Origin: Ideonella_A sp963843805
GTDB lineage: Bacteria; Pseudomonadota; Gammaproteobacteria; Burkholderiales; Burkholderiaceae_C
DNA length: 64,000 nucleotides
Direction of reading: 5' to 3'
NCBI GenBank assembly: GCA_963843805.1
Contig: CAWJLY010000009.1
Span: forward strand, 682,001-746,000
The position numbers were made by a program, and so were the translations under genes. The stretch's first letter is position 1; each line of letters starts with the position of its first letter. Under the pieces are notes generated by a model. It saw only the letters and a list, made by a program, of their open reading frames with translations. It did not search any database and was not told the DNA's origin. This document shows positions 1-8,228 of this stretch, one piece after another.

Positions 1-20
1 ACGCATTCGAGGGGTCGACT

Positions 21-117
21 CCCTCTCCCCACTGGGGAGAGGGTTGGGGTGAGGGGCGGGCTGCTTGCTCATTCACCAGCCCGCCCCTACCCCAACCCTC
101 CGCCAGCGGGGGAGGGG
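21..117. repeat. Inverted pair of REP-like palindromes upstream of meaB
   Basis: Two GC-rich elements face each other around a spacer of about 20 bases. The left element (21-60) begins with a perfect 10-base stem (CCCTCTCCCC / GGGGAGAGGG) and continues GTTGGGGTGAGGGGCGGG-like. The right element (80-117) is nearly its reverse complement, including CCCGCCCCTACCCCAACCC. Such doublets are typical of REP/REPIN-type intergenic repeats. It ends just before the meaB start and its G-rich right end may overlap the meaB ribosome-binding site. It could also act as a terminator or mRNA-stabilising hairpin for the upstream gene outside the window. Confidence 0.6.
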
Positions 118-124
118 GCCGGAC

Positions 125-1171
125 ATGAGTGACGTCGGCTCACTTGCTCCGGCCGAGCGGCGGTTGTTTGACGAGTTGCTCGGCGATTCGCCGATGCCGA
201 GGCGGCGCGCCATCGCCAAATTGATCACCTTGCTCGAATCGACGCGCCCCGATCACCGTCTTCGAGCCGACGCACTGATCAATGCGGTGCTGCCACACAG
301 CGGACGATCGCTGCGCTTGGGAATCTCCGGTGTGCCGGGGGTTGGCAAGAGCACCTTCATCGAAGCGCTCGGCCTGTATCTGATCGGCAAGGGTCACCGT
401 GTGGCAGTGCTCGCCGTCGACCCGTCGTCGAGTGTGTCCGGCGGCGCCATCCTCGGCGACAAGACGCGGATGGAGAAGCTGTCGGTCGACCAGCGCGCAT
501 TCATCAGGCCGAGCCCGGCATCGGGAACGCTGGGCGGTGTGGCCGAACGCAGCCGTGAAGCGATGCTGGTCTGCGAGGCGGCAGGCTTCGACGTGGTGAT
601 CGTCGAAACCGTCGGTGTCGGGCAGAGCGAGGTGGCCGTCGCCGCGATGACCGACATGTTCGTGCTGCTGCAATTGCCCAATGCCGGTGACGATCTGCAG
701 GCGATCAAGAAAGGCGTGATGGAGCTCGCTGATCTGGTGGTCATCAACAAGGCCGACCTCGACGAGGCCGCCGCCACCCGGGCTCGCGCGCAGATCAGCG
801 GTGCGATGCGCCTGCTCGGCCTGTTTGCTGCTCATGACGAGTCGGTCTGGCAACCGCAGGTCATGCAGATGAGCGCGCTGAAATCGTCCGGCGTCGAATC
901 CTTCTGGCAACACGTCCAGCGTTTTCGCGAACTGCAGACCGGCAATGGCCGACTCGCCTCGCGCCGCCACTCGCAAGACGAGGCCTGGCTGTGGGAGCGG
1001 ATCGATGCCGGTTTGAAAAGCGCTTTCCGCCATCACCCCGCGGTGTGCGAGGCCTTGCCCAACTGGACTGCCGATGTGCGGGCCGGGCGCGTGGCCGCCT
1101 CGGTGGCCGCGCGCAACCTGCTCGAGCTTTTTCACGGTACCGACGCGGTGCCTGCCGAACCAACGCGTTAA
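125..1171 (+). CDS. meaB: Methylmalonyl-CoA mutase-associated GTPase MeaB (ArgK family)
   Basis: A 348-residue P-loop GTPase of the MeaB/ArgK family, which chaperones adenosylcobalamin loading and protects methylmalonyl-CoA mutase. The Walker A loop GVPGVGKS is at about residues 69-76. The family stretch VDPSSSVSGGAILGDKTRM follows, then the ETVGVGQSE switch region and the NKAD base-specificity motif. The ATG at 125 is preferred to an upstream in-frame ATG at 65 because the latter lies inside the palindromic repeat, and a G-rich Shine-Dalgarno-like stretch precedes 125. The mutase itself is not in the window and probably lies immediately upstream. pccB starts 18 bases downstream on the same strand, consistent with one propionate/methylmalonyl-CoA operon. 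Confidence 0.93.
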   Translation: MSDVGSLAPAERRLFDELLGDSPMPRRRAIAKLITLLESTRPDHRLRADALINAVLPHSGRSLRLGISGVPGVGKSTFIEALGLYLIGKGHRVAVLAVDPSSSVSGGAILGDKTRMEKLSVDQRAFIRPSPASGTLGGVAERSREAMLVCEAAGFDVVIVETVGVGQSEVAVAAMTDMFVLLQLPNAGDDLQAIKKGVMELADLVVINKADLDEAAATRARAQISGAMRLLGLFAAHDESVWQPQVMQMSALKSSGVESFWQHVQRFRELQTGNGRLASRRHSQDEAWLWERIDAGLKSAFRHHPAVCEALPNWTADVRAGRVAASVAARNLLELFHGTDAVPAEPTR

Positions 1172-1189
1172 CGAGCGAGAAACATTGCC

Positions 1190-2722
<1,533 letters not shown>

Positions 2723-2767
2723 TCAACACCTTACAATGAAGTAAGGAAACTGAAGGAACCCGCGATC

Positions 2768-3031
2768 ATGACCACCGCCACGCTGACCAGCAAGGGGCAG
2801 ATCACCATTCCCGCCGACGTCAGGCGCAGCCTGAACGTGCAGACGGGCGATCGCGTCGAGTTTGTCGAGATCCAGCCCGGCCGCTTCGAGCTGGTGGCTG
2901 CCACACGCTCGGTGCGCGAGTTGAAGGGCATGTTCGGGAAGCCCGCTCGCACGCTGTCGATCGAGGACATGAATCGCGTGATTGCCGAGCAGGCTGCCAA
3001 GGCCGGCGTCCGGTCGGGGCGCTCGAAGTGA
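2768..3031 (+). CDS. vapB: AbrB/MazE-type antitoxin of a VapBC module
   Basis: An 87-residue protein whose N-terminus (LTSKGQITIPADVRRSL, then GDRVEF) is a canonical swapped-hairpin AbrB/MazE DNA-binding domain. The acidic C-terminal tail (residues about 45-87, with SIEDMNRVIAEQAAKAG) is where such antitoxins bind the toxin. The stop overlaps the GTG start of the PIN-domain gene by four bases (GTGA), the usual translational coupling in VapBC operons. It probably autoregulates the module from the 45-base gap after pccB, where an AAGGAAC-like ribosome site is visible. Its position inside the propionyl-CoA carboxylase operon is unusual. Confidence 0.88.
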   Translation: MTTATLTSKGQITIPADVRRSLNVQTGDRVEFVEIQPGRFELVAATRSVRELKGMFGKPARTLSIEDMNRVIAEQAAKAGVRSGRSK

Positions 3032-3423
3032 TCGGACTGGACACGAACGTGCTCGTCCGCTATGTGCTGCAGGACGATCAGCGCCAATCGCCACGGGCCA
3101 ATCGTCTGATCGAGTCGCTGAGTGCTGACGAGCCCGGCTTCGTGCCGGTGGTGGCCCTGGTCGAACTCGCATGGGTGCTCGGCGCCGGCTACAAGCTCTC
3201 ACGCGAGCAGTTGGCTGCGGTGCTGGAGACGTTGCTGCGCAGCAAGGAACTGGTCATCGACCGCGCCGACCTGGTGATTCAGGCGCTGAACCGGTTTTCT
3301 TCCGGTGCTGCCGACTTTGCCGATGCCTTGATCGAGCGAGCCGCCGCCGACGCCGGCTGCGCGACGACGATGACTTTCGACGCCGGCGCCGCCAAGGCTG
3401 CCGGCATGACATTGGTTCCCTGA
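3028..3423 (+). CDS. vapC: PIN-domain ribonuclease toxin (VapC family)
   Basis: A 131-residue PIN-domain protein. The acidic residues that bind the catalytic metal are all recognisable: Asp5 in GLDTNVLVRY, Glu46 in ALVELAWVL, Asp96/Asp99 in ADFADALI and Asp118 in TFDAGAA. VapC toxins are Mg-dependent RNases that cleave tRNA or rRNA and are neutralised by the cognate VapB. The start is a GTG overlapping the antitoxin stop. The gene is intact, with no missing catalytic residue, so an active toxin is plausible; its RNA target cannot be predicted from sequence. Confidence 0.88.
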   Translation: MIGLDTNVLVRYVLQDDQRQSPRANRLIESLSADEPGFVPVVALVELAWVLGAGYKLSREQLAAVLETLLRSKELVIDRADLVIQALNRFSSGAADFADALIERAAADAGCATTMTFDAGAAKAAGMTLVP

Positions 3424-3426
3424 GTC

Positions 3427-3600
3427 ATGGCCGCCATCCACGACTTGATTGCCCAGGTGGCCGACGAGCGCCTGCGCCGGTCAGTCGGTGGTGCCGAGCA
3501 ATTCGTCCGGCTCGAGATCAACCGGGCGGAAACCATCCAGAAGTTGCTGCTGATCGACAAGCCTGCGCAGTTGGATGTCCTATTCGATGGAGTCGTCTGA
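3427..3600 (+). CDS. Small orphan ORF between vapC and pccA (57 aa)
   Basis: An ATG three bases after the vapC stop opens a 57-codon frame that ends in TGATG, sharing one base with the pccA start. Both junctions have the tight spacing of translated, coupled genes. The N-terminus (MAAIHDLIAQVADERLR) faintly resembles the first helix of some type III/site-specific adenine methyltransferases, after which similarity is lost, so it may be a truncated remnant. Alternatively it is a short helical adaptor belonging to the TA module. I do not recognise a functional family. Confidence 0.5.
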   Translation: MAAIHDLIAQVADERLRRSVGGAEQFVRLEINRAETIQKLLLIDKPAQLDVLFDGVV

Positions 3601-5630
3601 TGTTCACCAAGATCCTGGTTGCCAACCGCGGCGAGATTGCCTGCCGCGTCATCAAGACCGCGCGCAAGATGGGCATCAAGACGGTGGCGGTCTATTCCGA
3701 CGCCGATCGCGATGCACGCCATGTCGAACTGGCCGACGAGGCGGTGCACATCGGGCCGGCGGCTTCGCGCGAGTCGTATCTGGTGATCGACAAGATCATC
3801 GACGCCTGCAAGAAGACCGGCGCGCAGGCGGTCCATCCCGGCTATGGTTTCCTGAGTGAAAACGCAGAATTCGCGCGTCGAGTCGAAGAGGAAGGGATCA
3901 CCTTCATCGGCCCGAAGCACAAGGCGATCGCCGCGATGGGCGACAAGATCGCGTCGAAAAAGCTGGCGCTCGACGCCAAGGTCAACACCATCCCCGGATT
4001 CAACGAAGCCATCGAGACGCCTGAACAGGCGGTCGAGATCGCCCAAGGCATCGGCTACCCGGTGATGATCAAGGCCAGCGCCGGCGGGGGTGGCAAGGGG
4101 CTGCGCGTCGCCTTCGACGACAAGCAGGCCTTCGAAGGTTTCAGTTCATGCCGCAACGAGGCGCGCAACAGCTTCGGCGACGACCGCGTCTTCATCGAAA
4201 AATTTGTCGAGGAACCGCGCCACATCGAGATCCAGCTGATCGGTGATGGTCACGGCAATATCGTCTATCTGTGGGAACGCGAATGTTCGATCCAGCGCCG
4301 CCATCAGAAGGTGATCGAAGAAGCACCGAGCGCCTTCCTCGACGACGCGACACGCCAGGCGATGGGTGAGCAGGCCGTGCAACTGGCCAAGGCTGTCGAC
4401 TACCAATCGGCAGGTACGGTCGAATTTGTCGTCGGCAAGGACCGCAGTTTCTATTTTCTGGAAATGAATACCCGGCTGCAGGTCGAGCATCCGGTCACCG
4501 AAGGGATCACCGGGGTCGATCTGGTCGAGTTGATGATTCGGGTGGCGGCGGGTGAGCCCTTGCCATTCAAGCAGGCCGACGTGAAACGCAATGGCTGGGC
4601 GATCGAATGCCGCATCAATGCCGAGGATCCGTTTCGCGGCTTTCTGCCGTCGACCGGTCGCCTGGTGCGCTTCGCGCCACCGGCCGAAACCTGGATCGCC
4701 GCTCAGCCGGTGCCCGAGGGCGGTGGCGTTCGTGTCGATACCGGGGTGGTCGAGGGCGGCGAAATCCCCATGTTCTACGACTCGATGATCGCCAAGCTGG
4801 TGGTGCATGGCAGCGATCGCAACGATGCCATCCAGCGGATGCGAATGGCCTTGAACGGGTTTGCCATCCGCGGCATCAGCTCGAACATCCCGTTCCAGGC
4901 TGCCCTGCTCGCCCATCCGAAATTCATCGCCGGCGATTTCAATACGGGCTTCATCGCCGAGCAGTATCCGAACGGGTTCTCGGCCGATGCATTGCCCGAG
5001 GCCGATACCAGCCTGCTGCGGGTGCTTGCAGCCGTTGCCAGCCGGATTCACGGCGACCGCTCGGCAGGCATCAGCGGCCAGTTGCCGGGCCATGAGTTCA
5101 CCGTCAAGCCCGAAGCGGTGGTGGTGACAAGCAATTCAAGCGGCGCGCGCGAAGCCGTGCCGGTGACGGTGAATGCCGAGACGGGTGGGTTCCGCGTCGA
5201 GCTCGGCGCTGCCAGTCATCATGTGGTCATCGAGACACCGCTGCGCGAGGTCGTCGTCCGAGGTCTTCTCGACGGCCAGCCGTTTTGTGCGCAGATCGAG
5301 CGGCTGGGCTTGTACTACCGGGTGACCCACAACGGCAACCAGATCGATGCGATGGTGCTGACCCCCTTTGCAGCGAAGATGATGGCGCTGATGCCGGTCA
5401 AGGCAGCACCCGACCTGTCGCGGTTTCTGCTGTCGCCGATGCCGGGGCTGCTGGTCGATGTGGCGGTCAAGCCGGGACAACAGGTCACGGCGGGCGAGAA
5501 GCTGGCGGTGATCGAGGCCATGAAAATGGAGAACATCTTGCTGGCGACGCAGGATGGGGTGGTCGCCGAGGTGTCAGCCGCCAAGGGCGACAGTCTGGCG
5601 GTGGATCAGGTGATCTTGCGGTTTGAGTGA
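3600..5630 (+). CDS. pccA: Propionyl-CoA carboxylase alpha subunit (biotin carboxylase and biotin carrier)
   Basis: A 676-residue biotin-dependent carboxylase alpha chain. The N-terminal biotin carboxylase domain (about 1-450) has ILVANRGEIACRVI, the ATP-grasp glycine loop KASAGGGGKG and the catalytic stretch EMNTRLQVEHPVTE. A BT linker region follows, then a C-terminal biotinyl domain with EAMKMEN, in which Lys642 is the biotinylation site. With PccB it forms the alpha6-beta6 enzyme that makes (S)-methylmalonyl-CoA. The ATG at 3600 is chosen because the recognisable family N-terminus begins there and it overlaps the preceding stop by one base. The long in-frame upstream extension lies in the vapC region and is not family-like. 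Confidence 0.95.
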   Translation: MFTKILVANRGEIACRVIKTARKMGIKTVAVYSDADRDARHVELADEAVHIGPAASRESYLVIDKIIDACKKTGAQAVHPGYGFLSENAEFARRVEEEGITFIGPKHKAIAAMGDKIASKKLALDAKVNTIPGFNEAIETPEQAVEIAQGIGYPVMIKASAGGGGKGLRVAFDDKQAFEGFSSCRNEARNSFGDDRVFIEKFVEEPRHIEIQLIGDGHGNIVYLWERECSIQRRHQKVIEEAPSAFLDDATRQAMGEQAVQLAKAVDYQSAGTVEFVVGKDRSFYFLEMNTRLQVEHPVTEGITGVDLVELMIRVAAGEPLPFKQADVKRNGWAIECRINAEDPFRGFLPSTGRLVRFAPPAETWIAAQPVPEGGGVRVDTGVVEGGEIPMFYDSMIAKLVVHGSDRNDAIQRMRMALNGFAIRGISSNIPFQAALLAHPKFIAGDFNTGFIAEQYPNGFSADALPEADTSLLRVLAAVASRIHGDRSAGISGQLPGHEFTVKPEAVVVTSNSSGAREAVPVTVNAETGGFRVELGAASHHVVIETPLREVVVRGLLDGQPFCAQIERLGLYYRVTHNGNQIDAMVLTPFAAKMMALMPVKAAPDLSRFLLSPMPGLLVDVAVKPGQQVTAGEKLAVIEAMKMENILLATQDGVVAEVSAAKGDSLAVDQVILRFE

Positions 5631-5703
5631 TTTGGCCCCCCAGTCGCTGCGCTCCACCTTGCAGGCCGCGATGGGCCGGGGGCCCCATCTCCTCGTCAGG
5701 CTA

Positions 5704-5724
5704 GGACAGTCCACTGGACTGTCC
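5704..5724. repeat. Perfect 21-base palindrome
   Basis: The bases GGACAGTCCA, a single C, and TGGACTGTCC form perfect 10-base inverted arms around one central base. Without a following T-run it is a poor intrinsic terminator. It is more likely a dispersed palindromic repeat, or less likely an operator. Confidence 0.6.
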
Positions 5725-5743
5725 AAGTCCGGTCTCGGCCCCC

Positions 5744-5779
5744 GAGGGGCGCCAACCATCGGACCGGCGGAGCCGGATC
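5744..5779. repeat. Direct repeat copy 1 (36 bases)
   Basis: This copy starts GAGGGGCGCCAACC and ends GGCGGAGCCGGATC. It is identical over 36 bases to a second copy starting 129 bases downstream. It contains small self-complementary parts (GGGGCGCC, and CCGGCGGAGCCGG). Confidence 0.75.
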
Positions 5780-5872
5780 CTTGGTCGTTGCTTGATGTGC
5801 GCTGTCGCTGCGCTCGCGCCCCGGCGTGTCATGAGCCGTGACAAGGTGATTGGTGATGACGCTCCTGCCCCG

Positions 5873-5908
5873 GAGGGGCGCCAACCATCGGACCGGCGGA
5901 GCCGGATC
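5873..5908. repeat. Direct repeat copy 2 (36 bases)
   Basis: This is identical over 36 bases to the copy at 5744-5779 and in the same orientation. The flanks diverge on both sides except for a shared TTGG a few bases after each copy. It lies about 60 bases before the epimerase-like gene. Confidence 0.75.
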
Positions 5909-5966
5909 GGTCTTTGGTTGATGGGGCGCTTCACTTCGTTCGCTTCATTCGATGGAGAGGTAAGTC

Positions 5967-6434
5967 ATGGGCACAACGCGTCCATTCAAGGTTCTGGGGA
6001 TTCAGCAGGTGGCGATCGGGGGGCCGAGCAAGGCGCGCCTCAGGGAGTTGTGGGTCGACAAGTTGGGCTTGGAGGTGACGGGTTCGTTCGTCAGTGAGCG
6101 GGAGAATGTTGACGAAGATATCTGCGCGATGGGGTCGGGGGCGAACCGGGTCGAGGTCGATCTGATGCAGCCGGTGGACCCGGACAAGAAGCCGGCGGTG
6201 CACCTGACGCCGTTGAATCACATCGGGCTGTGGATCGACGATCTGCCGCGGGCGGTCGAGTGGCTGAGTGCCAACGGCGTGCGGTTTGCGCCGGGCGGCA
6301 TCCGCAAAGGCGCTGCAGGGCACGACATCACCTTTGTGCATCCGAAGAGCAACGACGAATTTCCGGTGGCAGGCGAGGGTGTTCTGATCGAGCTGGTGCA
6401 GGCGCCAACGGAGATCATTTTGGCGCTGGGCTGA
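5967..6434 (+). CDS. VOC-superfamily protein, methylmalonyl-CoA epimerase-like
   Basis: A 155-residue vicinal-oxygen-chelate protein with two beta-alpha-beta-beta-beta modules (about 8-75 and 80-150). In the operon context it is the natural candidate for methylmalonyl-CoA epimerase, which interconverts the (S) and (R) isomers between carboxylase and mutase. Expected metal-site positions are partly kept: His in LNHIGLWIDD and Glu in LIELVQAP. The usual first-strand His is replaced by Gln (IQQVAI), so an altered metal site or a different glyoxalase-like reaction is possible. The start follows a clear GGAGAGG ribosome site. A repeat-rich gap separates it from pccA, so it may be transcribed separately. 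Confidence 0.75.
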   Translation: MGTTRPFKVLGIQQVAIGGPSKARLRELWVDKLGLEVTGSFVSERENVDEDICAMGSGANRVEVDLMQPVDPDKKPAVHLTPLNHIGLWIDDLPRAVEWLSANGVRFAPGGIRKGAAGHDITFVHPKSNDEFPVAGEGVLIELVQAPTEIILALG

Positions 6435-6491
6435 GCGTCTGCTCGCCAAGAAGCGCTAGAGTGTGCGGCGTTCCTCGCCACTTGTTTGCCG

Positions 6492-7268
6492 ATGCTGTTT
6501 TTGCTGTCCCCTGCCAAGTCGCTCGACTACGAGCGACCCATCGCGCAACGTCCGCCGCGCAGGCCCGCCTTTGTTGCCGAATCGACCGAGTTGATCGGCA
6601 TCCTGCGCGAGCGCTCGGCCGACCAGGTGGCCGAATTGATGAAATTGTCGCCAGCGTTGGCCAAGCTCAACGTCGAGCGTTATGCGCGCTGGCGGCCGCG
6701 TTTTACCCGCTTCAACAGCCGGCCGGCGGTGCTTGCCTTCAATGGCGATGTCTATGGCGGGCTCGACGCTGGCAGCTTGGGTGACGGACAACTCGACTGG
6801 GCCGATGAGCATCTGGTGATACTGTCCGGGCTGCACGGCGCCCTGCGCCCGCTCGATGCGCTGCAGCCCTACCGACTCGAAATGGGCACCGCCTTGCCGA
6901 ATGCCCGCGGCGCCAATCTGCACGCCTTCTGGGGCGACGCGCTGGCCGATTATCTGAATCGCCGGGCCGCGGGTCAGACCGCGCCGGTGATCGTCAATCT
7001 GGCCTCGCAGGAATATTTCGGTGGCGTTCGTCGCAGCCGCTTGAAACCGCGCGTCATCGATTGCGTGTTCGAGGACTCGAAGGACGGTGGCTACCAGGTG
7101 ATCGGCTTTTTTGCCAAGCGTGCGCGCGGCTTGATGGCGCGCTTCGCCGTCGAGCGCCGGGTGGCAACGCCTTCGGATTTGAAGGAGTTCGCCGCCGAGG
7201 GTTATCGTTTTGCAAGCCAGGCCTCAGCGCCCGATCGCCTGGTCTTTCGTCGCAAGGAGCGCGCATGA
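6492..7268 (+). CDS. yaaA: Peroxide stress protein YaaA (UPF0246)
   Basis: A 258-residue member of the YaaA/UPF0246 family, recognised by the N-terminal FLLSPAKSLDYE and the later NLASQEYF and SRLKPRVIDCVFED segments. In E. coli YaaA limits free iron during hydrogen peroxide stress and binds DNA. ATG 6492 is preferred to a TTG two codons earlier. The last codon overlaps the start of the downstream oxygenase by ATGA, which suggests the two are co-translated. The pairing with an iron-dependent oxygenase is consistent with an iron/redox theme but does not prove one. Confidence 0.92.
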   Translation: MLFLLSPAKSLDYERPIAQRPPRRPAFVAESTELIGILRERSADQVAELMKLSPALAKLNVERYARWRPRFTRFNSRPAVLAFNGDVYGGLDAGSLGDGQLDWADEHLVILSGLHGALRPLDALQPYRLEMGTALPNARGANLHAFWGDALADYLNRRAAGQTAPVIVNLASQEYFGGVRRSRLKPRVIDCVFEDSKDGGYQVIGFFAKRARGLMARFAVERRVATPSDLKEFAAEGYRFASQASAPDRLVFRRKERA

Positions 7269-8128
7269 ACCAGACCGGAAGCAGCCAGCAGATCACGCCC
7301 GATTTGCGCAAGTGGATCATCGACCAGGCCACCAGCGGGCAGCAACCCGACGTGGTGCTCAAATCGATGCTGGACAGTGGCTGGCAGGAGGACGTGGCGC
7401 TGGTCGCGCTGGAAGAGACCATGCGCGGCTTCCTCGCCGACCACGCCAAAGCCAACGGCCTGCCGCAGCCGAGCATCGTGCCCGAGCCGATGAGCCTCGA
7501 TCGGGCGCCACTGCTCGATGCCGGCGACCGGCAGGTGCCGGTGCTGATCAGCATGCTGACGCCGCGCATCGTCGTTTTCGGGCAGTTGCTGACCGATGAC
7601 GAGTGCGACGAACTGGTGGCGCTGTCCAGGCAACGCCTTGAGCGCTCTGAAACCGTCAAGCTCGACAGCGGCACCAGCGAGGTCAACGAAGCGCGAACCA
7701 GCGAGGGGATGTTTTTTTCGCGCGCCGAAAACCCGCTTTGCAAACGCATCGAGGACCGCATTGCCACCCTGCTCAACTGGCCGGTCGAAAACGGCGAAGG
7801 GCTGCAGATCCTGCGCTACCGGCCGGGCGCCGAATACAAACCGCATTACGACTATTTCGATCCATCGCAGGCCGGCACGCCGGCCATCCTCAAGCGCGGC
7901 GGCCAACGCGTCGCGTCATTGGTGATGTATCTCAACACGCCGGCCCGTGGCGGGGCAACGACGTTTCCTGATGCCCATCTCGAGGTGGCACCGATCAAGG
8001 GCAATGGCGTGTTTTTCAGCTACGACCGACCGCATCCGATGACGCGCAGCCTGCACGGCGGCGCGCCGGTTCAGGAAGGCGAGAAGTGGGTCGCAACCAA
8101 GTGGTTGCGCCAGGGTCGGTTCGACTGA
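7265..8128 (+). CDS. 2-oxoglutarate/Fe(II) oxygenase, prolyl 4-hydroxylase-like
   Basis: A 287-residue protein. The N-terminal 80 residues (DLRKWIIDQATSGQQP onward) are helical and resemble a UBA-like extension. The C-terminal double-stranded beta-helix is of the prolyl 4-hydroxylase alpha type. The Fe(II) ligands are His194 and Asp196 in YKPHYDYF and His264 in SLHGG, with Lys in EGEKWVATKW placed to bind 2-oxoglutarate. MYLNTPARGGATTFPD is the characteristic core strand. Bacterial relatives hydroxylate prolines in peptides or translation factors; the substrate here is unknown. The start overlaps the yaaA stop (ATGA), and a strong palindromic terminator follows. Confidence 0.88.
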   Translation: MNQTGSSQQITPDLRKWIIDQATSGQQPDVVLKSMLDSGWQEDVALVALEETMRGFLADHAKANGLPQPSIVPEPMSLDRAPLLDAGDRQVPVLISMLTPRIVVFGQLLTDDECDELVALSRQRLERSETVKLDSGTSEVNEARTSEGMFFSRAENPLCKRIEDRIATLLNWPVENGEGLQILRYRPGAEYKPHYDYFDPSQAGTPAILKRGGQRVASLVMYLNTPARGGATTFPDAHLEVAPIKGNGVFFSYDRPHPMTRSLHGGAPVQEGEKWVATKWLRQGRFD

Positions 8129-8155
8129 GCAATGGTCCGCTGATCGCTGATCGCT

Positions 8156-8186
8156 GCGACAGCGCCGATCGGCGCTGTCGCCTTTT
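8156..8186 (+). terminator. Rho-independent terminator after the oxygenase gene
   Basis: A 26-base perfect palindrome (arms GCGACAGCGCCGA / TCGGCGCTGTCGC) at 8156-8181 is followed by CTTTT. It lies 28 bases after the oxygenase stop and between convergent genes, so it may also slow transcription arriving from rhlE. Confidence 0.65.
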
Positions 8187-8228
8187 GCAGTCGGCTTTGC
8201 TCACGCAGGCATTGCTGCCGGCGAGTGG

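Larger units (their letters stand above)
5631..5966. other. Intergenic stretch with repeats, no gene
   Basis: This 336-base gap between pccA and the epimerase-like gene holds no convincing reading frame. It contains a 21-base palindrome and two copies of a 36-base direct repeat (listed separately), as well as two copies of GTCGCTGCGCTC. A ribosome-binding site (GGAGAGG) lies just before the next ATG. The composition is typical of Burkholderiales intergenic repeat regions. Confidence 0.6.

Noticed and set aside
5744..5908. CRISPR array from the 36-base repeats
   Set aside because: Only two copies 129 bases apart, no uniform spacers and no cas genes in the window.
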